Source: Pelodera strongyloides
Lineage: Eukaryota > Nematoda > Chromadorea > Rhabditida > Rhabditidae
Length of the DNA: 64,000 nucleotides
NCBI GenBank assembly: GCA_036852015.1
Contig: JAANDG010000112.1
Location: 62,001-126,000, forward strand
Direction of reading: 5' to 3'
Positions 34,401 to 53,200 of this stretch are shown piece after piece. The first letter of the stretch is position 1; the number at the start of each line of letters is the position of its first letter. The notes under the pieces are model-generated. The model saw only the letters and a list, made by a program, of their open reading frames with translations. It had not been told where the DNA came from and did not search any database. Both the position numbers and the translations under genes were made by a program.

Positions 34401-35636
34401 CCAAATAAACCCTGTGGCAAGATGTATTTCAGTTGAAACAGATATTGCCACACTGTTTTCATCTTGAAAACCCTGTGGCAAGATGTATTTCTGTTGAAAC
34501 GGATATTGCCACACGGTTTTCATCAAATAAACCCTGTGGCAAGATGTATTTCAGTTGAAACTGATATTGCCACACGGTTTTCATCCAAATAAACCCTGTG
34601 GCAAAATGTATTTCAGTTGAAACTGATATTGCCACACGGTTTTCGTTTGGAAAACCCTGTGGCAAGATGTATTTCAGTTGAAACTGATATTGCCACACGG
34701 TTTTCATCTGGAAACCCCTGTGGCAAGATGTATTTCAGTTGAAACTGATATTGCCACACGGTTTTCATCCAAATAAACCCTGTGGCAAAATGTATTTCAG
34801 TTGAAACAGATATTGCCACACTGTTTTCATCTGGAAAACCCTGTGGCAAGATGTATTTCAGTTGAAACTGATATTGCCACACGGTTTTCATCTGGAAAAC
34901 CCTGTGGCAAGATGTATTTCAGTTGAAACTGATATTGCCACACGGTTTTCATCCAAATAAACCCTGTGGCAAGATTTTAGTAACTGATTCAGTTTTCACT
35001 GGAAACTGAAATTCCAAACACGGTTTTCATCTGGAAAACCCTGTGGCAAGATGTATTTCAGTTGAAACTGATATTGCCACAAGGTTTTCATCCAAATAAA
35101 CCCTGTGGCAAAATGTATTTCAGTTGAAACAGATATTGCCACACTGTTTTCATCTGGAAAACCCTGTGGCAAGATGTATTTCAGTTGAAACTGATATTGC
35201 CACACGGTTTTCATCTGGAAAACCCTGTGGCAAGATGTATTTCAGTTGAAACTGATATTGCCACACGCTTTTCATCCAAATAAACCCTGTGGCAAGATGT
35301 ATTTCAGTTAAAACAGATATTACCACACTGTTTTCATCTTGAAAACCATGTGGCAAGATGTATTTCAGTTGCAACTGATATTGCCACACGGTTTTCATCT
35401 GGAAAACCTTGTGGCAAGATGTATTTTCAGTTGAAACTGATATTGCCACACGGTTTTCAAAAAAAAAAAATAAACCCTGTGGCAAGATGTATTTCAGTTG
35501 AAACTGATATTGCCACACGGTTTTCATCTTGAAAACCATGTGGCAAGATGTATTTCAGTTGCAACTGATATTGCCACACGGTTATCATCCAAATAAACCC
35601 TGTGGCAAGATGTACTTCAGTTGAAACTGATATTGC
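25465..35636 (+). repeat. Core satellite array, ~165 monomers of 61-62 bp
   Basis: The monomer consists of CCCTGTGGCAAGATGTATTT, CAGTTGAAACTGATATTGCC and ACACGGTTTTCATC plus a linker, either TGGAAAA or CAAATAAA, giving 61 or 62 bp. The length of 10.2 kb implies about 165 monomers. Each monomer has two nested dyads, GTGGCAA/TTGCCAC outside and TCAGTT/AACTGA inside, so each can fold into a hairpin. The two linker types often alternate, giving a 123-bp dimer. Many open frames cross the array on both strands, but they are repeats of the monomer and I do not call them genes. Between about 26.6 and 30.8 kb the copies carry many one-base homopolymer indels. Confidence 0.97.
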
Positions 35637-35749
35637 TGAGTTTCAACTGAAATACAACTTGCCACAGGGTTTTGTGGTACAAAACAATGTGGCAGGTAGA
35701 GTTTAAACTGAAATACAACTTGCCACAGGGTTTCCGGTACAAAACAATG
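35637..35749 (-). repeat. Right flank of the satellite array, inverted variant
   Basis: Just under two monomers of the left-flank variant (AACTGAAATACAACTTGCCA, TTTTGTGGTACAAAACAATG), again opposite to the core. The join to the core is abrupt at GATATTGC followed by TGAGTTTCAACTG. Confidence 0.85.
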
Positions 35750-35850
35750 GACAACGATAAGGCGTTGACTGGACAACGATAAGGCGTTGACTGGAAAACG
35801 ATAAGGCGTTGACTGGACAACGATAAGGCGTCAGTCACGATAAAGCGTTT
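35749..35850 (+). repeat. 22-bp tandem repeat abutting the satellite
   Basis: Three full and one or two decayed copies of a 22-bp unit with core GATAAGGCGTTGACT start exactly where the satellite stops (35749, 35771, 35793, 35815). The last copies degrade to CACGATAAAGCGTTTACT. Confidence 0.9.
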
Positions 35851-36105
35851 ACTCAATATATGGAGTAAACAAACCTTAGAACGGGTGAGTAGTTGCGCCA
35901 AATTACACACAAGAAAGTTGCAAGTGAGTTAATCGTCGCCAGACGCTGATCCAAAAAGTAACGCCAAAAGAAAAAAATGCCGATTTACCGCATAGAAAAT
36001 GCGTAATCTGCGCCTCCTCAAATTGCCTTATCTATAGCAAAGCGTGGTGAAACCTTATTTTTGGACTAATATGCATGTTATCCGCAATTTTGCATAGTTA
36101 GAGGA
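35851..36105. other. Spacer with no recognised feature
   Basis: No exon, tandem repeat or element end is evident between the 22-bp tandem and the inverted-repeat element that begins at 36109. Confidence 0.5.
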
Positions 36106-36108
36106 GTA

Positions 36109-36368
36109 TGGGGTTTGCAAGTATGCCAAAAACCGCGAGTTTTCCTTGCAAGTATCAATTCGCAAAATCGTGTGCTTTTTACACAACTTTACCGTAACTT
36201 TGACACATCCGCACTATAGAAAATCCGCCATCAAAGACATTTTTTGTTGAACAATTGGTCCCGTGGCGATCGGTCGTAAAAACTGCGTGTAGATATGCTC
36301 GTGTAGTGCCAAGATACGGTAAATTTTTCGATACTTGCAAGGAAAATCGGGCATACTTGCAAACCCCA
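36109..36368 (+). mobile_element. 260-bp inverted-repeat element, copy 1
   Basis: It begins TGGGGTTTGCAAGTATGCC and ends with the reverse complement. A subterminal TTTTCCTTGCAAGTAT is mirrored at the other end. GTA occurs immediately outside both ends (36106-36108, 36369-36371), a 3-bp target duplication as in PIF/Harbinger-type elements. It is non-autonomous and non-coding. Copy 2 at 38333-38599 is homologous end to end but reversed. Confidence 0.85.
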
Positions 36369-36371
36369 GTA

Positions 36372-37855
36372 GTGCCGGCATAATAAAACTACGCGATAGT
36401 ACACCGGACGAAAATTATAGGCGATTTTCCCTTGCCGCACTCAAATTGTAAGAGATTTCAGCGCTAATGTGTTTTACATTTGTTTAATTCCTGTTTAAAC
36501 AATAAAGTACTTACATACGCAGTTTGTTTTAATTCGTTTTAAATGTAAATATGTTTTCTAGTTTTGATCAGAAAAAAGTATTTAACTAAGTAAAAGTTCT
36601 CCCCGATTTTGCGAAAATCCCCGATTTTGCGAAAAAGGATTCATAAGCACTTCGTTCCCCTTGGAACATGCTCATGAATCAGCTATTGGAAGCAAAATTA
36701 GTTTATATAAACAGAAAGATACGAGCTACAAATATTGGTCAACAGACCACAATCATACTGTATTTGAAATTAAGCCTTATGATAAATGATTGTAAAAACA
36801 ATGAGAATTTGCAGCATGCGTGCCTATGCGCTGCATGCTCTCTTGTCGCTCTACCCCGAGCCACTCGCTGCTCGGGGGAATTGAGCACCGCATGCGAGAT
36901 GAGGAGTGAGATACAATAAATGTATTTTGAGAGCGAAAGTAGCATGTCCTCTTGCGGCTCAACCCTATTCAAGTATAATACAAATATAAATATATATTTC
37001 CAGCAAAGCTAGCGATTTTTTTCCATTTATGTTTTTTGTTTGTTTAATAATTATTGGTTTAATATTGGTTAACAATCAATACAAACTAAGAACGTCAACC
37101 AAAGGGAACCCTAAGACACCGCGCTTCACAACACGAAAGTACTTACTGGGGACCAAATATATTGATGTATGTTCTGAACTGGGGTGAAACATACACTGTT
37201 GTTTTGTTTAGAATAAACGCTTCTTACTGCGTTCTGGGATATGTGGTGTACGGTTACCTCAAAATGGGAATGCCGTTAGCGTTCCGTCTCGTTCCGTGAT
37301 TACGAAGGACCGGTGCTTCTGCTGACTGAATGTTTTGGGTAGGTCTCTTCCATGTCCGAAACAAAGTTGGTCGCGGAGACGTCCAGAGTGGATGGGGCGC
37401 GCATGGATGTCAGAAATTGGGTTCGGTTCCCGGACGGTGCACCAACGGTCCCGGACGGTATTGCGACCGTGTTGTGTGTTGTGTGACGCGTGACGACTAT
37501 GATAACTTTGAGTAGAACCTTATTTATTATAATAGATTGTGACCTTACATACTCCGGTGAGAGTTAGAGTATGTCAATCTGTAGAAATACAGATACAACT
37601 GATTAAAGAGGGGATCATATTACACATGGTATACACAGTGGGTTAGTATCGGCATAATAGCGTATTAAATTACTGTGCACTATAAACTATGAAAATACAT
37701 GAGAATATATAAACATTTGAAGATATAATAATTAATTACATTTAAATATCACAAATTAAGTTATGAATTGAGATTCAAGACACTGCATAAGAATACCGGT
37801 GTACTCCATGCATGTGTTTCAAAAACCGGCAGCAATTTCGCTTTAAACTGTGAAT
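36372..37855. other. Region upstream of TGS1, no gene recognised
   Basis: It contains an 18-bp duplication (CCCCGATTTTGCGAAAA, twice, near 36601-36635), an AT-rich tract, and a family B MITE right-end relic at about 37785-37846. Frames near 36668-36972 have no splice support. The TGS1 promoter should be at the right end, close to the candidate 5' exon, but no TATA or initiator element stands out. Confidence 0.4.
37785..37846 (+). mobile_element. Right-end relic of a family B MITE
   Basis: CATGTGTTTCAAAAACCGGC followed by AATTTCGCTTTAA matches the right end of the full copies at 45875-46047 and 46752-46931. The left part is lost. It lies immediately before the candidate first exon of TGS1. 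Confidence 0.55.
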
Positions 37856-37955
37856 GCAATGAAAACAGCTGCTTGGCGCCAACGGTGGGTTTTTATAATT
37901 TGGAACTTAAAATCAGCTCAAGTGTGTAATTGTGTTCTTCTAAACGTTAGTGAAG
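37850..37955 (+). other. TGS1: Candidate non-coding first exon of TGS1
   Basis: A strong donor, GAAG|GTAAGT, follows 37955. The next good acceptor upstream of the TGS1 start codon, TTTTCATTCCAG, ends at 39279, which would give a 26-nt leader (39280-39305) before ATG. The transcription start is a guess. Short ATG frames in this exon would act as upstream ORFs if transcribed. Confidence 0.4.
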
Positions 37956-38332
37956 GTAAGTTTTGCCCTTTTAATACAGAACCTTATTTTTTTTTAGCTT
38001 ACCACAGCGAACTTAGCGAACTTTGCCCACGTTCCCAATTTTGCCGAATTTTTTTTTGTTTTAACACATCAAGCGTTGCGTCATCAGCAAGATCTTTCGC
38101 ATGTCAGCTGTTGGAGGTTTAGCCAGTTTAGCGTAACTAATGGATTTCTGAATGTGTAGCTTTGTCTCTGCAGCACCTGGGGCGAATTTGTGGCGCAGCT
38201 GCCGCACACACTTCAAATAATCAGCAGGCGACTAAACAAAAAGCATAAGACTGCGTATAGGTCTACACGGCAGCCCAAGCATAAACCTAAATAAAGACGC
38301 ATAAGCAGGAAGACTACGCATAAGAAACTTAA

Positions 38333-38599
38333 TGGGGTTTGCAAGTATGCCCGATTTTCCTTGCAAGTATCGAAAAATTTACCGTATCTTGGCACTACAC
38401 GAGAATATCTACAGGCAGTTTTTACGACCGATCGCCACGGGACCATTTGTTCAACAAAAAATGTCTTTGATGGCGGATTTTTTGTAGTGCGGATGTGTCA
38501 AAATTACGGTAAATGTGTTTAAAAATCACAAGATTTTGCGAATTGATAGTTGCAAGTTGCAAGGAAAACTCGCGGTTTTTGGCATACTTGCAAACCCCA
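38333..38599 (-). mobile_element. 267-bp inverted-repeat element, copy 2
   Basis: It has the same ends (TGGGGTTTGCAAGTATGCC and complement) and the same interior as 36109-36368, but reversed. TAA flanks both sides (38330-38332, 38600-38602), a 3-bp target duplication matching the TWA preference of PIF/Harbinger elements. It lies in the inferred 5' UTR intron of TGS1. Confidence 0.85.
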
Positions 38600-39305
38600 T
38601 AACAAGAACTCGAAGCCTCAACACTGACGAAACTTGGCGTGCAAGCCGCGTGACTGTAATTGTACACTTATCGCGGATGAATACTTCACTAACAATAAAG
38701 AGTAAAATGCTTTAGAAAATTGTTGAACAATGTTGAACACATTTTATACATACAGTACCCTTATTTTAGGTGACCAGGCCGGCAACATTATCAAATAAGT
38801 GCGCCTATCGCTGTTTTGAAGGAAACGCGCAGATCGACCTTCTATTCCCGGTCCCCGCCTCCCCAAGTAGATTTTTGCCATTTTCCAACTTGTGCGCGCC
38901 CATGCCCATTTCATCATTTCAGCAGCGTAACTTCTTTTTAAATTTTTGCATTCATCGAGCCTTGTATGCTAAAAAATGCAAGCATGAAGAATGTACCGTT
39001 TCTTGTCCCTATGTCCTCTCGTCATTGCTTCAGTCTGTTAATGCTACATTTTCACTAACTGTTTTTCGCTGATTATTTTCCTTCTTGTTCTTGCTGCGTC
39101 CCTTTCTTCGAATTGTAGAACTTATATATTTACTTCATGCTGGTTTTATGGAAAAATATCCGTATCCGTATGTGATGATCCATGAAAAATCAGCTGTTTT
39201 TTGTATGTGATGTGTGTTTTTCGCTGACTCGTTTTTTGTCACTGCTTGGTTTTCTAGTTTATATATGTTTTCATTCCAGGCCTGGGCTAAGCCAAGCCCA
39301 TCCTC

Positions 39306-47734
<8,429 letters not shown>

Positions 47735-48118
47735 ATGGTTAGTTATAGTGACTTTTTATTTGTAATGAAGCCTTATTGTTAGTGCCTACTGCCCATTTGT
47801 TACCATCAGGTTTTAGGTATAGTCCTGTAGTACCCTTGCATAAAATTCGGCGGTGCGTTAGCTTTGGGGTCTATTCTACTCTGAGCTATACTGTTTACTG
47901 TATCGTTGTTTTGTTTCACTTGGGTAAAATAGTTGTAATATTGTAATATATTAGCAGAAGATGATTTGAGCCAATCTGGGGGTCTGCATAATGCTGCTAT
48001 CGAAAAAAATGGGGAAATTTTCGTCTATAGTTGTTGAGTATATTAGCTCTTTAGATGTGTCTTGACCGATACTAGCTTTAGCGCTTCTTTGGCGAGTTTG
48101 AGCTTGTTTTGTGTACAA

Positions 48119-48124
48119 AATAAA
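48119..48124 (+). terminator. TGS1: Likely TGS1 polyadenylation signal
   Basis: AATAAA, overlapping a second ATAAAATAA, lies 385 nt past the TGS1 stop codon and is the first canonical hexamer I see. Confidence 0.45.
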
Positions 48125-48630
48125 ATAAGGATAATCCCACTTTTAGGAAAATGTTTATTATGTACATGTCTAGTCGATTATTGACTATTTTGTGTCGGTG
48201 ATGAATGAGCCTCACTTATTTGTTGTTGTTTTTTGCTGAAGAATTACGTAGTCCTTGTGTCCTTACTTTCTTTACAAGCTATTAATTCCTTTGTTGCTGA
48301 ACCATTTTTTGTTGCTTTTATTCATTGTTATCCGCTGTTGTTGTTACTTTCTGATTGCTTTTATTATATAAATAAATTGTAATTACACATTTTATTCAGT
48401 GTTTTATTCGGATGAGACCCTGAAACACTTACCGTAATGTATTGTCAGTTGTTGCATTTTATTCACAAAGCATTGAAATCTTTTTGAAAATCTATGGGCA
48501 GCAATCACTGTTTTAACCATTACGTGCGTAACGAGAGTCAATTCCCGCTCTGAAAACTCCCAGCGGGAGCGCTAGGAACCGATTCCCAGTCGTTTGTACG
48601 CCCGCTGTAGGCTACAACGATCACTCCAGA

Positions 48631-48680
48631 TAATAATAATAATAATAATAATTTATTACACCACAAAGGTGCGCACAAAC
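48631..48680 (-). repeat. TAA microsatellite with retroposon tail hairpin
   Basis: (TAA)7 is followed by TTTATTACACCACAAAGGTGCGCAC, containing the ACACC/GGTGC stem seen at 3210 and 5365. Read on the minus strand, the hairpin precedes the trinucleotide tail, as in the plus-strand copy at 20126. Confidence 0.55.
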
Positions 48681-49094
48681 ATGCTGACTTCTAACTTACC
48701 ATTTACCAGACAGCACTGCCGCCTGAGGCGACTACAAATACTTTGCAAACGCTACTTCGAAGTTTGAACGACGCATCTTTATATGAAACGTCTGAATCAT
48801 ATATTCCAACGTTTACGCCATGTAATTACACTGCGCATACTTTGGAAATGTATAGTTGCCTACTGATACCAAGTGTCTGAAACGTAGACACGTTCGTTGT
48901 AGTCGTAATCACAACCCGGCCTCAACTCCTCCTTTACATAGAGATGATACGTGTTTAGTAGAGCGACTTTCCTTATGCTAATTTGTCTCATTGTCGGTCT
49001 ATATAGAGTGCCGTGCTCTTTCAAATTTATTTGAACTATAGAGGTTGGTGTTTTGATCTTCTCTTTCCTTTCTTTTTCTCTTCTACCGAAACAG

Positions 49095-49338
49095 GTACGA
49101 CTACGGTATCTGCATTAGTCACGCAAATTGTTGCGGCTCTGTCTATGATTATGATGCAGTTCAATGCTCCGCGTATGCATAGATTGAATGTTTGCAAACA
49201 ACTACCAAACATTTCATTGATTCAATGATACATCACCTAGTAAATGGTGAATATGCGTCTGGACATAGAATAGTCATGGTTATTAAAAGCTTTCTAGATC
49301 TTTGACAAACATTGGGAGAAGTTATCGGGCACTCTCTC

Positions 49339-49382
<44 letters not shown>

Positions 49383-49992
49383 TAAGCTCCGACGTTGCTC
49401 CTTGCGGCGGGCCTACATTACGCGCTTCCTTACGCAATGTAAAGGGCATTATGTTACTCGTAAAATATATTACTTTACAGTTAACGAGGGAAAAGGATTT
49501 CGCTTATTGCTAATCGTTACCGTAATCTTGACACTTTTAAAGGGAATGTCAAGCCGGTTTTTCATGTTGGGCTCAAAAAAAAGCTTATGTTTTGAGGTAG
49601 GAAAGTGAAAATAAAAATAAACAAAAACTTCATGTAAGAAGAAAAACAATTTCAAACCGATCCAAAAAACCCTTCAGTATGGGATTCTATCATGCGGACA
49701 AAGCTAAGCCAAATCTTTGGCTCCAAGGGACGTTTGAATTTACGAGGCTGTTAGACAGCAAAGAAAAAGAGGAGGGCGCGAGAGAAATTTGTTTAAGTCA
49801 GCAAAGAAAAAGAGGAGAGCGCGAGAGAAATTGTGTAAACTACGGTAGTTGTGACAGCGTGTTATAGAATGTCTGTGAATCAGGCTTGACATGCCCTTTA
49901 AGCTTACATTTGAGGATGAACCACTGTGTATTAGTATGATTCGTCGACCAATTGGATTATTGAATGAAACGTTTAGGCCTGGTGACATATAG
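49095..49992 (+). CDS. Possible small two-exon gene, 3' part
   Basis: Exon 49095-49189 follows a strong pyrimidine tract and CAG and encodes TTTVSALVTQIVAALSMIMM and a short basic end (APRMHRLN). A GT donor at 49190 leads in phase 0 to exon 49903-49992, encoding LTFEDEPLCISMIRRPIG, then LLNETFRPGDI and TAG. The first exon looks like an amphipathic or membrane-seeking helix. The 5' exon and start codon are not identified, and the second acceptor (CCCTTTAAG) is only fair. I do not recognise the family. It could also be a chance pairing of two open stretches. Confidence 0.35.
49332..49376. repeat. TC microsatellite
   Basis: Uninterrupted (CT)n apart from one CCC, inside the putative intron at 49190-49902. 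Confidence 0.95.
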
Positions 49993-50200
49993 CGCGGTTT
50001 TATACCCCCTTTGTGTAATTACAATCCCCGTGGTATATCATAATCATGCACTTCCTTTGTAACCTTTTCTCTTTACTATGACCGCATCTTCCTACAGTTC
50101 TCTTCTTGCTTGTCCTGCATATACCCTATCTACTACAGTATGCTTTATTGTATTGCCTATTACCGTATGCGCCGTCAATTGACGATTTCACCTTTTCCAG

Positions 50201-53200
50201 CGATCCGAAGATCAATCAAGTGATTTAAAGAATGAGCGCAGTGATGCTTGGACTTGAAGCCTGTGCCAGGGAGGTGAGTGCATTTCCAGTCGACTTCATT
50301 GTACTTTGTTATTGTGTTGCGTGTTCTTGCATTTAAAACAAAAAAAGCGGTTTGAAAAGCGAACCCTAGTGACGGGTCTGCGGACAAGGCATAAACTCGT
50401 CGCGAGTTCGATTCACAAAATGATTCTAATCGCACGGTGGACGACTGTTCGCTCATCAAATTTCTTATATGCTAATCTGGTCTCTTCTGTCAGCGGACCG
50501 ACGCGGTAGTTGTGGTGAAACTTGACATATGTTGAGCAAATATGTGTTTTAAACTGTAGCGCTATCACCGTCTTTGAGATACTGTAGTCTCTGCAATTCG
50601 CTCTCTCGACGTACTGTAACTGTGGTCGACGTGGAGTACTCAAAACTACCTTTTTTTACTAAGTCTATCGCCGACTTTTTAAACGCAAACTATTCTTTTT
50701 GTTAGCTCGTTTATTAGGAAGAGTTTCTCACGTTATGCTTTCTACTATTGAATTTGCTTTTGTTTTCAGATGGGCCGATCGGGGCGGGCTGTGGCCATAA
50801 GCCCGCTTCTGATCGCCTATTCTCTAATACTGAATATTCAGTACAGTATTGAAGTGCTGAGGAATGGTGCGGAGTCGCTTGATAGGAAGGTTGGTTATAC
50901 AATTTTAATATTTTCCCCCTAATTTGAACTGTGGGGTACAGTTTTGTGCGGTATTTTGCTGTTCAGATCGTTGCTGCAGACAATAATAAACAAAGAATAA
51001 TAAGTGGAATAGTATACTAGATCAACTATTATTGAGTACTGCCTATGAAAGCCTAGCATGACAGAAATGAAAAACACTCACAAGTCAACCCGAGCGAGCG
51101 TATGTATCTTTATTTGTTGATTTACATTGTTATTGTTTGTACGAGCGCTGATTGATTTTTGTCTGTCAGTAATAAATCATTTCATTTCATTTCGTTTAGA
51201 GTTGAAATAAAACTATCCCTGCTACTTTTCACTGAATCGGTATTTTCAAACTGTCAAACCAATACGGGGATTTGCTGTGATATGGGATTTTAAGCACTGT
51301 CTTGAAGCGTATGCCAAAGTCAAACACCTATTATCACGCATCATATCATATGCATATGACCATTACGCGCATAAGTTCGGCCCCACTGCGTAAATTGGTA
51401 GGAATGCAGGTACTTTTAATGCGTTTTGCGTTTCAAATCCCGACTGTTATCTCTCTACTGTCTTCTTGTTTATAGGTGGAGGCGTCAAAGGTTCTGGCCA
51501 AGAGCCTTCGATGCTTCCGCGCATCGGTGAACTCTTTGTCCACCTCGACAAAGAACATCGATCTACCCATCTCCCAGATCCTGCGCAAGTGCACCGATGC
51601 AAGTTTTTTCTATTCTTTTACGTTAGAGGTGTTCTTTCTCGTGCAAACATTTTAACCTTTGCATGCTCTTTATGTTGTATTGTGAGCTTGCTCCAATACG
51701 GAAAGAACAAAGAACCTCCCAAACACGTCCTTACACTGGGGAAACTTGGCGACATCGCCGCACCAAAAATGAGGTTCCGCCACAGAGGGGGGGGGGGCAC
51801 TGCGCCTAGAGCGCGCGGCAGGCGCGCCACAGGTCCGCGAAAGGATATTCAACGCAGTTGGGCGAAACTGCGCCGAACTTTTCGTAGGTTCCGCGGCGAG
51901 TCCGCCGTAGGTGCGCTCTAGATGCGCCCTCAGACCGCCTTAGGTGCGCCATTTACCATTCGCGTACTCCGGCGCACTCGCCGCGCACCTTAGGCGGAGT
52001 GCGCCGCCCGCCGTGGCGGTCCCTCTTTTTTGGCGCGGCGATGTGGCCAAGTTTCATGTTGTACAGCTGGTCCTGTCCCCCCAGTAGAGCTTATTGAGCG
52101 ATTGGTGAATTAAGAATTACTGAAAACATATTTCAAAACTTTGTTTTTCCCTTGTAAGACCACACGCGCTACCGTAGTCACACGCACTTTATAGTTTTAT
52201 TTGTTGAAAACATACCGTTTGGTTAAATTCGACAGGTCATCGTGCAGTAAAATAGTCGGAGCAATTAACAGCGATAAGTTTTTAGTGTAGATATTTAATC
52301 CTTAAAACTCTGTATTTTCAATCCGTAAAGATGGTTGGATGACTACGGTAGCTCGCTGTTAAGTCTATCGTTTGAATCGCAATTAGCCAACGTTTTGTAT
52401 TTTCGCGGCTTGCAAATGGATGGATGCTTCGTTGTAGATAGGCAATTAACCATGGTTATTTTCAGTTGGCAAGTGAGAGCACGCCAGAAAACGTGCAAAA
52501 GCTATTGGCGGCGTTGAACGAAGTGCCCACCTTGGTTCAGTTGTTGACCCAAGGAATGACACAGTTGGCAGAGTTTAACCGGGAGCTGATGCACTTCGTA
52601 AGTTGTATTATTATTATTATTATTTTTTCACGTATTTATTTATTTTCTTGATAGCGTTAAGGTGAATTTCCACTGACAATTATTTTTCCAGTTGCCGGAC
52701 GGAGGTCTATTGCCTGAGAGCAATATTGCACGGAGTATGTTTTTGTTTACTTGCTTTTCTCCTTTTCAAAGTTTACGAACACGTATCCAGTACACCGCTC
52801 CAGTGTAAGTTGTTATTGTTGGTAAAGGTTTATGTTTATGTTGTCATTCTTAATTAATGCGAATTTCAGGCAGGATCGATTCGTTGGCCAGGCGTCTTGC
52901 ATTAGCTAAGGCGGAGCTGGTGAGCAAGCAGGTAGAGGCCGGACGCCTCAACGACGAGATTAAGGATAAGGACGCAAGAATTACTGATTTGGAGAGGAAC
53001 TTGAGGAGGTATTTCTTTGTAATTTCGTGTTATTGTGCTACTACCTTGTTTGATATCTGTAGCTGCGGGCTTGCCTTCTTATGACTCATCAGTAGGCCGT
53101 TATCTTTTGAAAATTGGGGTGTTTTGTTTAGTTGCAGCATAAATGGGTTACGTGTAGTGCTTACCCGTCTCGGTTAAGTGATTGTTGTGCTTTCAGGGCC

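Larger units (their letters stand above)
47735..49094. other. Region downstream of TGS1
   Basis: It contains the TGS1 3' UTR and a retroposon tail at 48631-48680. No exon with clean splice signals was found before 49095, although a first exon for the small gene that follows could hide here. Confidence 0.45.

Noticed and set aside
25585..35539. Dozens of 60-146-codon frames with the peptides VWQYQFQLKYILPQGF and VAISVSTEIHLATGF
   Set aside because: They are translations of satellite monomers in several frames. There is no start context, splice structure or codon bias, and the same block is open on both strands.
25465..35636. CRISPR-like regular spacing of repeats
   Set aside because: The whole unit repeats, with no unique spacers, and the window is eukaryotic. 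It is a satellite.
37330..37515. Gly/Cys-rich 61-codon frame upstream of TGS1
   Set aside because: No splice sites or homologous motif. Probably non-coding.
49903..49992. Resemblance of ISMIRRPIGLLNETFRPGDI to the end of a Gemin7-type Sm-like protein
   Set aside because: Only a few residues coincide and the frame stops too early. Not enough to name the gene, although its place beside TGS1 made it tempting.
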